Shown: positions 32,868 to 44,636, counted from the stretch's first letter. The stretch is DNA of 64,000 nt from Euleptes europaea (GCF_029931775.1 NC_079326.1:12058604-12122603); one strand, 5' to 3'. Notes: generated by a model from the letters alone, not told the origin. Made by a program: numbers and translations.

Positions 32868-35148
32868 GTAGGGTGACCATGTTGACTCCTTTGCAGAAGA
32901 AAAATACAGGAAGAGTTATCTGTAACTTATATGAAATGTTCTTGCAACAACTAACATCACTAAATAATCAAATGCACATTTTCCATACATAAAGTAGCCA
33001 AATGCTTTTACCCTTCTTTGAATGCACTTTGGAAAAGTTTAGCAACTGGTACCTGGCAGACTGGTTCTGGCCTCCTGAAGGGCTCTCCATCCCACTTCAA
33101 TCTTGTTGACATATTTTAGACTGGTCCTCCTCTTTCTTCTACGTTGCAGGAAAAGTAACTGAAGCGAAATCTGCAATGGTTTATATGTAGTGTTGTTGCA
33201 AAATAAGACCTTAAGTCTCTTGGGGCCAGTCTGGTTGTCATGGTTAGTATATGGATCAGAATTCCCATAGTGAGTTTTCTAGCGTCACCTCAGGCCATAT
33301 TATTTAGAACAATGTATTACATGAGTTGGAGCAATTACACCCTGAGTGTCCATACCTGCGATCCATGTAAGTAGAAATCTCAGGGTCTGTGTGATCGCCC
33401 TGATTTATGTGCTAAGCACTAAATTACTGTGAAACTTGCAAGTGTAACGTCTAGGCAAGTTTTGAGACTCTTACATTAAGAAAAAGATTCCAAGGATTTT
33501 GAATCCTGTTTCTTTTCTTTAAACTACCAACCTCCCATTCTTGTCATGTTATTGTGGGGATCAGAGAAACCCTTGCCTTGCCTATAGTAATCTTCTAAGT
33601 CTCCAGAAAATTCAGTCAGGAGTGTAGAGTCAAAGATTGTGATTCCAGACTGCTTCTTTCTACCCACCCAATCCCACTTTCTATGTAACTGATTTGATCG
33701 AGGTTACAACCAGGGCTGAAATCCAGAAGCTGGTTTCAGTTCCATAAGGCAACCCTGGAATTGATGATATTTGAGAAAGAACTCTGTGCTCTTGAGCACT
33801 GAACATGTGTAAAGTGTTCCCCCACCTTCATAACTGAATAACTTCATCAGCTCTCATACATCTGGGATTTAGGGGGCTTCTGCTACACATCTCTGATTAA
33901 GGATTTCTATATGGTCCCTTTAATCTTAGAAATCCATCAGGGTTCTGCAGGTTGAGCTATTCTGGAAAGCACCAGCCACCCAGCTTCCCCAGTGCCCAGA
34001 TCTTAATGAGGGTGGCATGAACTAGAGAGGGGGTTATGGCCATTCTTCCTCTTTTGGCCACTGACTAGTATATGGTGAATGTAAAGGGTAATTACATCTC
34101 TGCTTTCATAATGTTATAGGGCAGAGGCTTAGGTGACTGTGCTATGAACTGAAACACCTGCTTCCATTTCAGATAGATTCTAGCACTTTTCTTCTTTAAG
34201 CTGTAAACTTGTCCAAGATCCATTATTTTCAGTGATATTTAAGATATACCTTATAGTCGTTTTGAAATGGAAAGATGCCAGAACTATATGTGGATGTTGC
34301 AACACTCCAGTCACTTTAACAAAGAAGATGTCCTTGTTACCTTTGTAATATATCATAGTTTCTCTGTACTCTAGCAAGATTCCATTGGACACATAATAGA
34401 GAGAGTTATATTGATGTGTGCTCTATAACTGTCAGTAGCTTACAGTTACAATTTATGCCTTCATAGTTACTATTCAGCGGTGGAAGAACTTTCCTTCCAC
34501 TGTGCACATCATTCTACCTGCTCACTTTTGAAAACCACCTTCATACCCCTCACTTTCAGATCTGCAGAAAGCGCCCTCCCCCACATGTAGCTTATTGTGA
34601 GAGTTGTATACATGTGAAGCACATATACTGGAAAGCCACAGCTTGTGCATATAGGAATTTTGTAATGTGTGAAACCGCCTTGAAGCCAATAGAGATATAG
34701 ACCGGAGCATGGGTCTCCCAAGTACATACTGGCTGTTATGCAACTGTTGGGTATTCCAGCTTAGCAAAATTATCCTATAATACTTAGTTCTCTGTCAAAA
34801 GATTTCCAGTTGCCATCTAATAAATTTTGGCCCGGGTTTTTTTTCCTTTGTTGTTACTTTGTAAGTTTTACTTTGTAGGAGATCAGTGCCCTCTGCTGGA
34901 TAATGTTGTAGTTGACATAATTTCCAATATACAAAGCTGCTTTGTGTATTGGGGAGCAAATGGAAGTGTGGGTAAAAAACGTGAACCCCCTTTGCCTGGT
35001 GCTTACCTCTCCATAGTCTGTTCCCAGTTTTTCTTCCTTCCAATACATAAGTTAATACTGAGCGTTCATACCAGAGTCTCTTCATCCTCCTTCCCAAAAT
35101 CGGAACACTTCATATGCAGTTGGAGCAGATCTGAATTTAAAGATGTAG
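32868..35148. other. SEC22A intron, nothing recognised
   Basis: About 2.3 kb of mostly unique intronic DNA downstream of coding exon 4. Overlapping short open frames near 34.5-35.1 kb have no conserved features. Confidence 0.45.
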
Positions 35149-35453
35149 GCCATTTATTCAGGGCTGTTTCCTTGTAGTCACTCCCACCAACTGCTTTTAG
35201 AGCTTCCTTTCAATTATTCATGCCTTTCCCGACCATCGGAGGTTGTCTCGTGCTCCCCACACTTTCCTCGTATTTTGCCGGCGTTTTCCAGATTATGGCT
35301 AAAACAGCATCTGGAAAACACAGGAAGAACACACTGAAATGTGCGGGGAGAGTGGGGCGACCTCTGACAGTCGGGAAAGGCATGCATAATCTAAAGGAAG
35401 CCCCGAAGCAGTTGGTGGGGTGACTGCAAGGGAAACAGCCCTGCATAAATGGC
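35149..35453. mobile_element. Long palindromic MITE (about 305 bp)
   Basis: The whole element folds on itself. The left arm GGCCATTTATTCAGGGCTGT, CCAACTGCTTTTAGAGCTTC and ATGCCTTTCCCGACC pairs with the right arm GGTCGGGAAAGG-like GACAGTCGGGAAAGGCATG, GAAGCCCCGAAGCAGTTGG and ACAGCCCTGCATAAATGGC. Pairing continues inward through TTTTCCAGAT / ATCTGGAAAA. It has no coding capacity. The superfamily is unknown. Confidence 0.75.
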
Positions 35454-35854
35454 AATAGTCTGTTACATCACATATAGTGCAAAATTGGCCCAGCATTAAG
35501 ATTCAAGAGTCCAATTCTGTAAATGCAGAACATGCCTTCAAACCTTTGCTAAATGAATTGGGGCATATCTTCTCTGTTTGCTGGAGTACTGCATCTTGCA
35601 CATCATGCTATGCATTCGGGCAACTTGCCCCACTTGGGAGTGGGGCTAAGTTGTATAACATTGACTGTTAAATATAGGCACTCACTTTAATCATGCCACG
35701 ATGGGGATGCGTATCTGAATGCGTCTTATTGAAATGCAGAACATCGCAAATAGATAGCGCCTGTATGCGTATCTGATCTTTACAATCATTTTCTAATCCA
35801 AAAAAGGAGATTGGCATGCAAAAAATGCTTCTGTGTACAGATCTCCTTTGGGTT

Positions 35855-36190
35855 TTTTTATAAATTTTTATTATTTTTATAATAAAAAAACAGATTATAC
35901 AAATCATAAAAAAGAAAACAGAAAAAACATTAAAAATACAGAAATACATAAAGAGCACTTATACAACCATCAAAATTACACCATATAATATAAATTGTAA
36001 AATACACAGTGCTCTAATACCCACCACCCAGCTTAACAGTGTGTCCCACCACCAATAGACTTCCGGATAAGTGTTTTGACAGTATTTAAAATTACCTTAT
36101 ATCATTATTATTATAAAAAACATTACATTTTATCTATAATTATTAACTATACTTGTAAAATTCATTTTCGCCAGTTTATCCCAAAATGCG
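35855..36190 (-). mobile_element. L1 3' end
   Basis: On the minus strand, 36182 downward reads FWDKLAKMNFTSIVNNYR then a stop, a plausible L1 ORF2 terminus. A 3' UTR follows, matching the piece at 14877-15050, with an AT-rich tail ending near 35855. The missing middle of ORF2 is replaced by the CpG-rich block to the right. Confidence 0.7.
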
Positions 36191-37012
36191 ACAGCCTTTA
36201 GCCGTCAGCACCGCCATGCCGAGGGGACGGCAGGAAAGGGGGCGCGAGAGGGGCTCTGCTCCAGGCGGGGCCCGGCTCTGACTGGAGGGAGGCGGCGAGG
36301 TAGAGGCGGGCCGGCTGAGGCGCCTCGGCCCGGCCCTTCACGTGGGAAAGCGGCGGCGCTGCCACTTCCAGGGCGCCTCCTCCCTCTCCTCCACCGCCTG
36401 GGCTCCCCGGCGAGGCTCCAGACCTGAGGGCGGGGAGGAGAGGGGAGGCGAGGAGGCCGGCAGCTCCCCCACACACACACCCCAGCACCTGTGCTCATCT
36501 CCAAAAGGGAGGCTTGCGCGTGCGCCGAGAGAGAGGGGTGGAGGGGACGGTGGTGCGCAGCCCGGCTGGCTGGCCGGCCGAGAGGGAGAGCACGTGCACG
36601 CCGAGGAGAGCCTTTCCCATTAACAAAACAAGACAGAGGGGGGCGGAGACGGGCGAGCGGCGTCACCCAGCGTGGGCTCCGCCTCCCCACCCGCCTCCCT
36701 CTGCAGTCCTCACACTGCGCCAGCCCGGCGGGCTGCGGGGGCGTTGGGCCACGGCAGGCCCAGCCAGGAGAAAGTGTGGGCGGAGGTCTGTTTTCCCCCC
36801 TTCTACATCGCCGCCGCCCTGCGGAATGGGAGAGGCTGCGTGCGAGTGGGTCGCTCCCCCTCCTCCTCCCCGCCTGGCGTCCCAGCTCGCACCTTTCCCC
36901 GCCTCCCTCCCGCAGGAACAAAAGGCAGAGGTGCGCGCCTCCTCCGCGCGCGTTTAGGGAAGGCGCGTGGGCAGGCGGCGGCGGCAAGTTCCCCCCTCCC
37001 TCCCCCCCACCA
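36190..37012. other. CpG-rich block between L1 pieces, origin unknown
   Basis: About 820 bases are as GC- and CpG-rich as the SEC22A promoter. They lie inside a 7.3-kb AT-rich intron, bounded on one side by an L1 3' end and on the other by a hairpin repeat and L1 ORF2. Contained are CACGTGGGAAAGCGG near 36340 and CACGTGCACG near 36591. Long overlapping open frames on both strands are rich in Pro, Arg, Ala and Gly and look compositional. It could be a moved promoter island, an L1 5' UTR or an alternative SEC22A promoter. Confidence 0.5.
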
Positions 37013-37098
37013 TATTGACCCGCATATAAGCCGAGTTGGGCTTTTTCAGCACTTTTTTTGGGCTGAAAAACTCGGCTTATACGCGAGTATATACAGTA
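37013..37098. mobile_element. Short palindromic MITE (TATAAGCCGAG hairpin)
   Basis: GCATATAAGCCGAGTTGGG and AAAAACTCGGCTTATACGC pair across a TTTTTCAGCACTTTTTTTGG loop. The ends read TATATACAGTA-like. It is a small hairpin element sitting at the junction of the CpG block and L1 ORF2. Confidence 0.6.
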
Positions 37099-38290
37099 AA
37101 TTATTATATGCTATCCTATGTCTTTCCGTACCCCATAGAAAATTTAAAATATATTTCTTCCAACTTTTAAATATCTGTGCTTTCGAAATTGGTAGATTTT
37201 GAAATAAAAAAAGCATCTTAGGCAATACCATCATTTTAATAACTGAAATTCTACCCCATAGTGATAATGGTATTTTTCCCCAGTTTTTGAGATCTATTAC
37301 TATTTGTTGCCATTGTTTAATATAATTATTCTGAAATAAATTAAGATTATTCGGTGATAACCATATGCCCAAATATTTTACTTTGTGTTTAATATTAAAC
37401 CCTGTCTTTTTGGTTAATATTTGTTGTGAGAGAGTCATATTTTTAACCAATAGCTTAGTTTTATTTTTATTTATTTTAAATCCTGCAAGCTTTCCATAAA
37501 CCTCCAAAATTCTATTCCAATTATCAATTTGTTCAGTAGGATCCCTCAAAAAACATACAAGGTCATCTGCATATGCTTTAATTTTATAGTGATTTCTCCC
37601 AATTCGGAATCCAATTAAATCAGTAGATTGTCTAATCTTTTGTAATAGGACTTCTAATACTAAAATAAACAACAAAGGGGAAATTGGACAATCTTGTCTC
37701 GTTCCCCTTTGAATTTCAAATTGTGAAGATAATATTCCATTTATCAACAAACTTGTGAGCTCTAGCCCTGCGGCAAATCATAAACAGATTCCAGCAGACG
37801 GCAAATCCACTAAAGCAGTTTTATTGGTTATCATTGACAGGTTTCAGAAGCCATATTCAGAAGAACATTAGTAAGGGGCAAAAGGCAAGGGGCATAGCAT
37901 ATATGGAGAAGCAAAAGGAGATAACTGGTATCCTAGGCAACCCCCCTCCCAAAGGCAGAAAGGAGCACTTGGCAGGAAGGGGCACTTGGCGATTCCCACA
38001 CTATGGGAATCTATGAAGACTAAACACGGGGCACAGACTGGCCTTGGACAGAACAACACAACAGCACCTGGAGGCAGCTCAATCGCACTACCGCATACCA
38101 TCCTCATGGCATGCTCCTGACAAAACTAGCCGTCTGATAAGTATATACATTTTCTATAGCTGTCTTAAAATTTACTCCAAAACCCATACAGATCTCCTTT
38201 GTAACAGGGTGAGAATGCATAATACTTTTGATGCTTTGAGAGATTTTATGATACCGATTGCCATCTTCAACATACTGAAAATATCAGTTT
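37099..38290 (-). mobile_element. L1 ORF2 reverse transcriptase fragment, split by a solo LTR
   Basis: On the minus strand, 37753 down to 37099 reads INGILSSQFEIQRGTRQDCP, PLLFILVLEVL, IKAYADDLVCFL (the YADD catalytic box) and KYLGIWLS, all L1 ORF2. Across the LTR at 37754-38122 the frame's upstream neighbour at 38123 onward reads FKTAIENVYTYQTA, the segment that normally precedes INGILS. Upstream of about 38180 the match fades. ORF2 is truncated at both ends. Confidence 0.88.
37754..38122 (-). mobile_element. Solo LTR nested in L1
   Basis: A 369-base fossil runs, on the minus strand, from TGTCAGGAGC to GAGCTCACA. It has CCAATAAAAC as a poly(A) signal and an exact 5-bp duplication AAACT (37749-37753 and 38123-38127). 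It interrupts the L1 reverse transcriptase, so it is younger than that L1. No internal viral region is present. Confidence 0.85.
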
Positions 38291-39140
38291 CTTAAAATAG
38301 GGACCCCAAGTTTGTTGAATCTCAGCCCTGTTGAAACTAGAGCTAACACCCTTTACAAATTTATAGTCTTAAAAATAAATGATACATCAATGAGAAAGAA
38401 ATGTGTTCGCTGATATTTGAAAACATTGGGTTCGAACCAGTACAAGGATCTTCTGAAGACTGCATAAAAAATCCCTGATATTCCCAGCTTTCCTTTCCCC
38501 CATGTAGTCATGTCCAGCCCCACAAAAGTTGCAGGACAGATGTGGAGTGATAGCACTGTTGGTTGGGAGGCTGAAGTGGGGAGGGGGAAGGGGCAAAATT
38601 ACTGTCACTGACACAAGAGGCAAAAGGGACTGATTTCATCCTCTCACCTCTTCCTCCTTCTGTCCCATTATGTGTTTATTACTCCACAAGAATCTTGTTA
38701 CCCTAGGAATAAACTTTCTCAGGGTCAGAAATGGCTGTGGTGGGAGGGGAGATCTGGGAAGATTTGTTGCTGTCAGCTCTTTTTGATGATGGATCATGGA
38801 ATCCAACCCGTTCTGTGTACCCAATCTTTACCAATAAACAGTGTTTACTTGTTGCTTCTGTTACTTGGGACAGTATCCATATATGTAATTATCAATGTAG
38901 CAAAATCTGTGGATTCTTAAATCCAGACACTGGAGCCACGAATAGACAAGACAGATCTTTTTTACAAACCTGAAATAAACCTCAGGTTTGCAGAAAAATC
39001 TGAACTGTACCCCCCCAAACATTGGGGAGTTAAGCAATTCCTGTAGCTTTAAGAAACAAATGCCCTCAGTGACCATTGCTAGACAACCACAACAGTATTG
39101 CTAGCCCTCAAGCCTTGGTTTCTTTTCAGGAAAGAAAAAG
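38291..39140. other. SEC22A intron, one short repeat end, otherwise nothing recognised
   Basis: Mostly unique DNA. 38957-39030 (AAACCTGAAATAAACC, TTTGCAGAAAAATCTGA, CCCCCCAAACATTGGGG) resembles the end of the unnamed composite repeat at 29.8 and 56.6 kb. Confidence 0.4.
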
Positions 39141-39164
39141 AAGAGTTGGTTTTTATATGCAGGG

Positions 39165-39385
39165 CCCTTTCTGAAGAAGAAGAGTTGGTTTTTATACCCC
39201 GCTTTTCTCTACCTTAAGGTGTCTCAAAGTGGCTTATAATCACAATCCCTTCCTCTCCCCACGACAGGCACCTTGTGAGGTAGGTGAGGCTGAGAGAGTT
39301 CAGAGAGAAATGTGACTGGCCCAAGGTAACCCAGCAGGCCTTATGTGGAGGAGTGGCCTTTGAAGGTAGGCTCATTGGGGCCAGG
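39165..39385 (-). mobile_element. MIR-like SINE fragment
   Basis: The plus strand shows TTTTTATACCCCGCTTTTCT, AAAGTGGCTTATAATC, CTTGTGAGGTAGGTGAGGCT and GACTGGCCCAAGGTAACCCA, the reverse of the SINE core and 3' end found at 9125-9357. The tRNA head is absent or worn. Confidence 0.65.
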
Positions 39386-39474
39386 CCTGCCAGGAACCAC
39401 ATTGCTGTCACTTGACTTCCATGACCGAGACAGGAATGGCAGTTTACTACTGTTCAACAGCAGCCACTCCATGA

Positions 39475-39700
39475 AAGCCAGTGTAGTATAGTGATTCTAT
39501 ATTCCAACTAGGATCTGGGAGATCCAGGTGCTAATTTCTACTCTTCTATAAAAACTCTCTTGGTAATCTTGGGCCAGTTACATAGTCTCACCCTAACCTA
39601 CCTCACAGGGTTGATGTGAGGACAAAATGGGGGAGAGGAGAATGATGTAATATGCTTTGGGTCCCTATTGTGGAGAAATAATAAATATAGCTGAAGATGA
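39475..39700 (+). mobile_element. MIR-like CORE-SINE
   Basis: It is in forward orientation: head AGTGTAGTATAGTGATTC, core CTTGGGCCAGTTACATAG and CCTACCTCACAGGGTTGATG, then GAGAATGATGTAATATGC and TAAATATAG. A purine-rich stretch follows to 39830. Confidence 0.7.
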
Positions 39701-40214
39701 GAGGACAGATTATAGGTAGGTTGGTGGGTGGGTAGAGAAAGAAGCAGGGGAATGGGAGAGGATATGGGGGCTGCCAGGAGGAAAAGAGGAAATAGCAAGG
39801 GAAGGGGATACCAGGGAAAATAAGCCCCCACCCTGAAAGTCCTTGTGGGTCCCCCACTTGTATTTTTCTGATTTTGTTACTGGCATCCGAAGAGCTTCTT
39901 AAAGTGTATTCAAACCACATCCAGTGGGATTTGTCTACTTTTAACAGCTAATACACAAACCTTGTCACAAACTGAGTTTGAAAGTCCTCCTAGTTTTAGA
40001 TTTGGTTTGCCATTGACACAAAGGGGTTGCTGTTTGACCAACACAAGCCCAAACCATCCTGGGGTGTACAGACCTCAGTGCATGATCCTGTAGGCTTTGG
40101 CTTTTGTGTACTTTCACTTTCATTGGATTTTTACAGTCAGATTTATGAATGGTGTAAGAATAGTTTTTGTTTAATATGGAACATGCTGTTTTGAGATTAC
40201 CTATGTTTTTGCAG

Positions 40215-40280
40215 AATGAAGGAGAAGACTTCAGTTATGTTATTGCCTTTTTCCTTGGCACAGCAGCTTGTTTATACCAG
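40215..40280 (+). CDS. SEC22A: SEC22A coding exon 5 of 6 (second membrane segment)
   Basis: A short 66-base exon, phase 0 at both ends, lies between acceptor TTTTTGCAG and donor GTAAGA. It codes NEGEDFSYVIAFFLGTAACLYQ, most of the second transmembrane helix, matching the family. It is separated from the previous exon by a 7.3-kb intron full of L1, solo LTR and palindromic repeats. A 66-base exon could be skipped without a frame change, which would remove half a helix. I see no evidence that this happens. Confidence 0.94.
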
Positions 40281-41600
40281 GTAAGATATGCCTCTTGCAT
40301 GTTTAAGCGATCTTCAGAAGTCATAGCTCATTCATTGTTAAGCTTCAATTCTGGCAGTCTCATACGTCTGAGTAAAGTGACTATTACCAGTTTTCTTCTG
40401 AGTTGGAGCGATAGTGGCTGCATTGTAATCTGCAAAATTCTGGTTTGGTTGTGCTTAGTCTCCTTCTGCGGAAAACTATGGAAATAGTTTCAGGTGGATT
40501 GCTATAAAAATTTCCTGAAAGTTAAGAGTGGAATCCAAAAGGGTGCGTTTCGATCCATGGAAGGTTATTCTGGTAGTTATCTGGGGGTGGGGTTGATTTT
40601 CACCAGCTTTCCCCCATCCCACTACATCCCCCACATAGTCCAGGGAGTTTCGCTCCCCACATATTCTCGCAGCCATCAGACTGACAGCCTGAAAATAGTT
40701 GGATCTGATTTGGGCCATTAAATTGCTTCATGCACCACAGGAACTGTGCATGGGAGGCCATATGACTTGTGGTCAACTTGGAATCTTATTCTGGTAGTTA
40801 TGAGGCATGTTAGCATAGATCATTGTTTGCATTTTTGACCTGTGATTTCCTAGCATGTTGAATAATCAAGGACCTATAATTTGTTACGTTTGTATACTGT
40901 TCTCCTTCTGAGTAACCTAGGTGTGCTTGGGATATCTCATATTTATCCAGACCACCACGCTGTAAAATAGAAACTCTTCCAAGGCCACCAGTATAATACT
41001 GTGAAGCTGGCAGTGAAGCTGCTAAAATGCCTATTTTATCTTCAATAGTTGTGAACTATGTTGTTCTGCCAGTACTGTTTACTTTGTTAATTATGTGTCC
41101 ATGGTGCTCTGTAACCACTACCTAGTTTAGGTCTCTTCAAAGTCTGATTGTGGGAGTTCTGCTTTGTTGTGCTGCAGCAATATCTACAACTGTAGGACAT
41201 AATCCACTGTTATCACTTGTAAGACTATTTAAGTCTATTATCAGGCTATGGCCGTTGTCTCCAAATGGCCAGCTAATGAAAATGAACAGCTTTGCAGTAT
41301 ATAAAGCAGAACTTCTGATCTCAAGCCACACATGCTGTGTTTTGTGTTTCACTTTTCTGAGAGAAGGATGTTGTGAGCATGCACTTCAACTTTCACACGT
41401 GGTGTTTTGTATCTTATCAGTGGAGAGTTTTCTTGCATGAGGTGAAATTAATCCAAGGAGCTAATGTGGTGCATGAGACAGCTTACTTTCTGTCACCAAA
41501 GTAATCGTTTTGGGTACTGAACTGCAAAAGGGCATTCTGCATTTCAGAATAACCTGTTGCTGCTCTGGCTCAAAGTTATTTCAAGCTTACAACTCCACAG
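40281..41600. other. SEC22A intron, nothing recognised
   Basis: About 1.3 kb of unique-looking intronic DNA between coding exon 5 and the Penelope-like element. Short open frames have no supporting features. Confidence 0.45.
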
Positions 41601-41607
41601 AAGTAGA

Positions 41608-44098
41608 AAAGAGCAAGAGTCCAGTAGCACTTTAAAGACTAACAAAATTTCTGGCAGGGTATGAGCTTTCATGAGTCACATGTTTTGTGTATGAGCTTTC
41701 GTGAGTACACCAGCATCTCCCATGAGGATGTACTACACCATTCCTGACCACACCACAGCAGATCTCGCCTCTGAACTCTGCAAGTTTGTCTCCCCACAAC
41801 TACTTCAGGTTTGGTGAGGACTTATACCTTCAAATCAGTGGCACAGCCATGGGCACCCACATTGGCTCCACAGTATACTAACAATTTCATGACTGATCTA
41901 GAACAGTGTTTTCTGAACTACCCATTGGCACCTCTCCGTTACTTGAGATTCATTGATGACATTTTCTTTGGCTGGACTCATGACAAAGAAGCCCTCGAAA
42001 GATTTCACCAGGCTTTCAATAACTTCCACCCCACCATCAATCTAACTATGAATTACTCTGAACAAGAAATAAACTTCCTAGACACCAAAGTATGGATACA
42101 TGATGGACACACAAGCACCATATTATACTGAAAACCAACAGATCTGCAAACATATCTACATGCCTTCAGCTACCACTCCAACCATATCAAACAAGTCTAT
42201 TGTCCATAGCCAAGCCCTACGCTATAGTCGTATCTGATCCAACCCCTCAGACAGAGATACTCACTTGAAGGACCTACAGCAAGCATTTTTGCAACTGCAA
42301 TATCCTGCTGATATAATAAGAAAGATGATTGGAAAGGTCAGAATGATACCCAGGCACAGCTTGCTACAAGATAAGCCCAAAGAAAATGACAATAGATCAC
42401 CTCTGGTGGACACATACAGCTCACAACTCTAGCCAGTCCAATGTATTATTAACCACCTACAACCATTGCTGGACTGTGACAATTCCCTCACTAAGGCACA
42501 GGTGGGCCAACCCTTGCTTATAGACAACCTGCTAACCTAAAACAACAACTCACCTGCAATGATAAACTACTTAACAATAGCATGGACTCGTACCAAGGCC
42601 TACAACAAACCAAGGTGCCAACTTTGCTCTCATATAGATCCTAGCAACAGCATCACTGGGCCCAGAAACGTCAGCCATACTGTCTCCGGTTCATACTCCT
42701 GTTCATCTTCTAATGTGATTTATGCCATCACATGCCAGCAATGTCTACATTGGACAAACAGGCAACAAAGTTTAAATGGACATAAGTCTGACATCAGAAA
42801 CCACAACATTGAAAAACCAGTGGGGGACATTTTAACCTTCCAGGACATTCAGTTGCTGATTTAAGAGTAGCAGTTCTTCTTTTTTTTCTTTTTTTAAATA
42901 ATTTTTATTTTTATAAATTGGGATACAGAAAAAAAAGGAATAAAGGGGGAAAGCATCAAGTGAAAACAATATGTCAGTGTCCGAGCTTCAATGTAATAGT
43001 AAATACATCGATCCATCATCAACTGTAAACTTACACTATTAAATTCTTGTATTAATTATTAATTTATGATTCTACTGAATTAAATATAGAAAAGCAAAAA
43101 AATTGGGAGCACTTAATTGGATGTTAATAACCATGTGGTAACTATTCCAATGCTGTTAGTACATACCCTTTTATATATCAATAATCTAGGACTTCAGACG
43201 CTAAATACTAATTTAAGGTTCTACCTCTATACCCGCAAGAAAGCTAAAAAACTTGAAACACATGAGTATTTATCATATAGTGGTTGCCATTTTAACTTAA
43301 ATTCATCTCTTGGATTCTTTTTCATCTTGTGTGCTAATTTTGACATCAAGGCAAACTCAAATAGTTTGTTAATCCATTCAGCTGTATCTAGGGATGTAGA
43401 CGTTTTCCAGTATGTTGCATATAAAATTCTGGCAGCAGTAGTTGCATATTGAAAGAGTTCTCTGGATATTGAGCTCACTTGAGGAGGTATTATACCCAGC
43501 AGCATATATTTAGGGTTCAACTCAAAGTTCACCTGTAACATGTCTTGAATTTCCTCATGTATAGCCTTCCAGTATTGTTGACTTTTTTACATGTCCACCA
43601 TTGATGGTAAAAACGTCCCCTCTATTTCATAACATTTCCAACTATTAGCTTGATTCATCTTAAACATCTTTTGCAAGCCTTTTGGTGAAAAGTACCATCT
43701 ATAGTAGCCGTTCTCTTACAAAGGGCGATTAGAGAGACTACTGAATTACAACTAATAATGAATCTCAAGACAATGCATTCTCCTGGATTGAATAGAAACC
43801 TTGGATTCCTATCACTTTACCAATGCTGATTTCTCCAAGCCTACTACTCCTCTGCATATCACACCTAATCCAATCACACCTGCTATTGTCATTTCCTTGC
43901 TATTGACATTTAACTGCTATTGCTATTGGTTGTCTGAATTCACTTTACTTAAGTACAGATGGCCTCACATTCTAGCTGTATCTGAAGAAGAGAACTATGA
44001 CTCACAAAAGCTCATATCCTGCCAGAAATTTTGTTAGTCTAAGATGCTACTGGCCTCTTGCCCTTTTCTGCTGCTACAGACAGACAAACATGGCTACC
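41608..44098 (+). mobile_element. Penelope-like element, old, split by an L1
   Basis: The ends are inverted copies: GAGTCCAGTAGCACTTTAAA and GACTAACAAAATTTCTGG at the left, CCAGAAATTTTGTTAGTC and GATGCTACTGGCCTC at the right. Inside, 41811-42131 reads as a Penelope RT core (APQYTNNFMTDLE, LRYLRFIDDIFFGW, INFLDTKVWI), and 42559-42790 reads as the zinc-linker and GIY-YIG-like end (KPRCQLCSHI, NVIYAITCQQC). The right end at 43980-44020 has a hammerhead-like relic. An L1 fragment occupies about 42873-43720. The coding part has several breaks and is certainly dead. Confidence 0.85.
42873..43720 (-). mobile_element. L1 ORF2 C-terminus and 3' end, inserted in the Penelope-like element
   Basis: On the minus strand 43541-43227 reads YMLLGIIPPQVSS, ELFQYATTAARILYATYWK and EWINKLFEFALMSKLAHKM, a typical L1 ORF2 end. 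Upstream near 43690 is RWYFSPKGLQKMFKMN. An AT-rich tail ends at 42873-42890. The W-x-C region near 43590 is disrupted, and the 5' side is truncated. Confidence 0.85.
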
Positions 44099-44435
44099 CA
44101 ATTGTGATCTAACTCTCCAGAAGTCACACACAATTAAATTTAAGGCTCTGTGGTCAGACCCACCCCAAGAAAAACCCCTCATATGTCTTCTGTGCTGCCT
44201 AAAATATCCAGATAAGAGTTTTGTTGCAGCACACCAACCCACATGGTTTCACAGGCAGAAATGTGTGGTGCTTAATCTCAAAAACTGTGTCCAGAGCCAT
44301 TTCAGAAATCTTAGAAAAGCAAAAAGAAACTTTTACTGGCATACCAACAGTTTCTGGCCTTGTGAGAATGCCCCTTACAATGCTATGGCAATATGATTAG
44401 TTGTTCGTATTCCTAATGACTGTTTTCTTTTGCAG

Positions 44436-44636
44436 TGCTACCTGTTTGTATATTGCACAGGCTGGCGAAACATCAAATCCTTCCTAACCTTTGGCTTGAT
44501 CTGCCTATGCAACATGTATCTCTATGAACTGCGCAACCTTTGGCAGATCTTTTTTCATGTGACCGTGGGTGCTTTTTCAACCTTGCAAATCCGGCTAAGA
44601 CAGCCACAAGGAAAGTCCCCTGATTACAATGTGTGA
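44436..44636 (+). CDS. SEC22A: SEC22A coding exon 6 of 6 (last membrane segments and stop)
   Basis: The acceptor TTTTGCAG ends at 44435 and the stop codon TGA is at 44634-44636. It codes residues about 243-308: the end of the second helix ([10 protein letters not shown]), a third hydrophobic segment ([15 protein letters not shown]), the loop ELRNLWQ, and a fourth segment ([15 protein letters not shown]), ending in the cytosolic tail QGKSPDYNV. The human tail I recall is QGKAPDYDV. The full chain of six exons has no frame break. Confidence 0.96.
   Translation, partial: CYLFVYCTGWRNIKSFLTFGLICLCNMYLYELRNLWQIFFHVTVGAFSTLQIRLRQPQGKSPDYNV

Noticed and set aside
34795-35177. Overlapping frames of about 100 codons on both strands
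   Set aside because: No conserved motifs; intronic position and mutual overlap suggest chance.
36205-37018. A 260-codon minus-strand frame and plus-strand frames in the second CpG block
   Set aside because: Low-complexity Pro/Arg/Gly/Ala content on both strands at once; no conserved motif or splice context.
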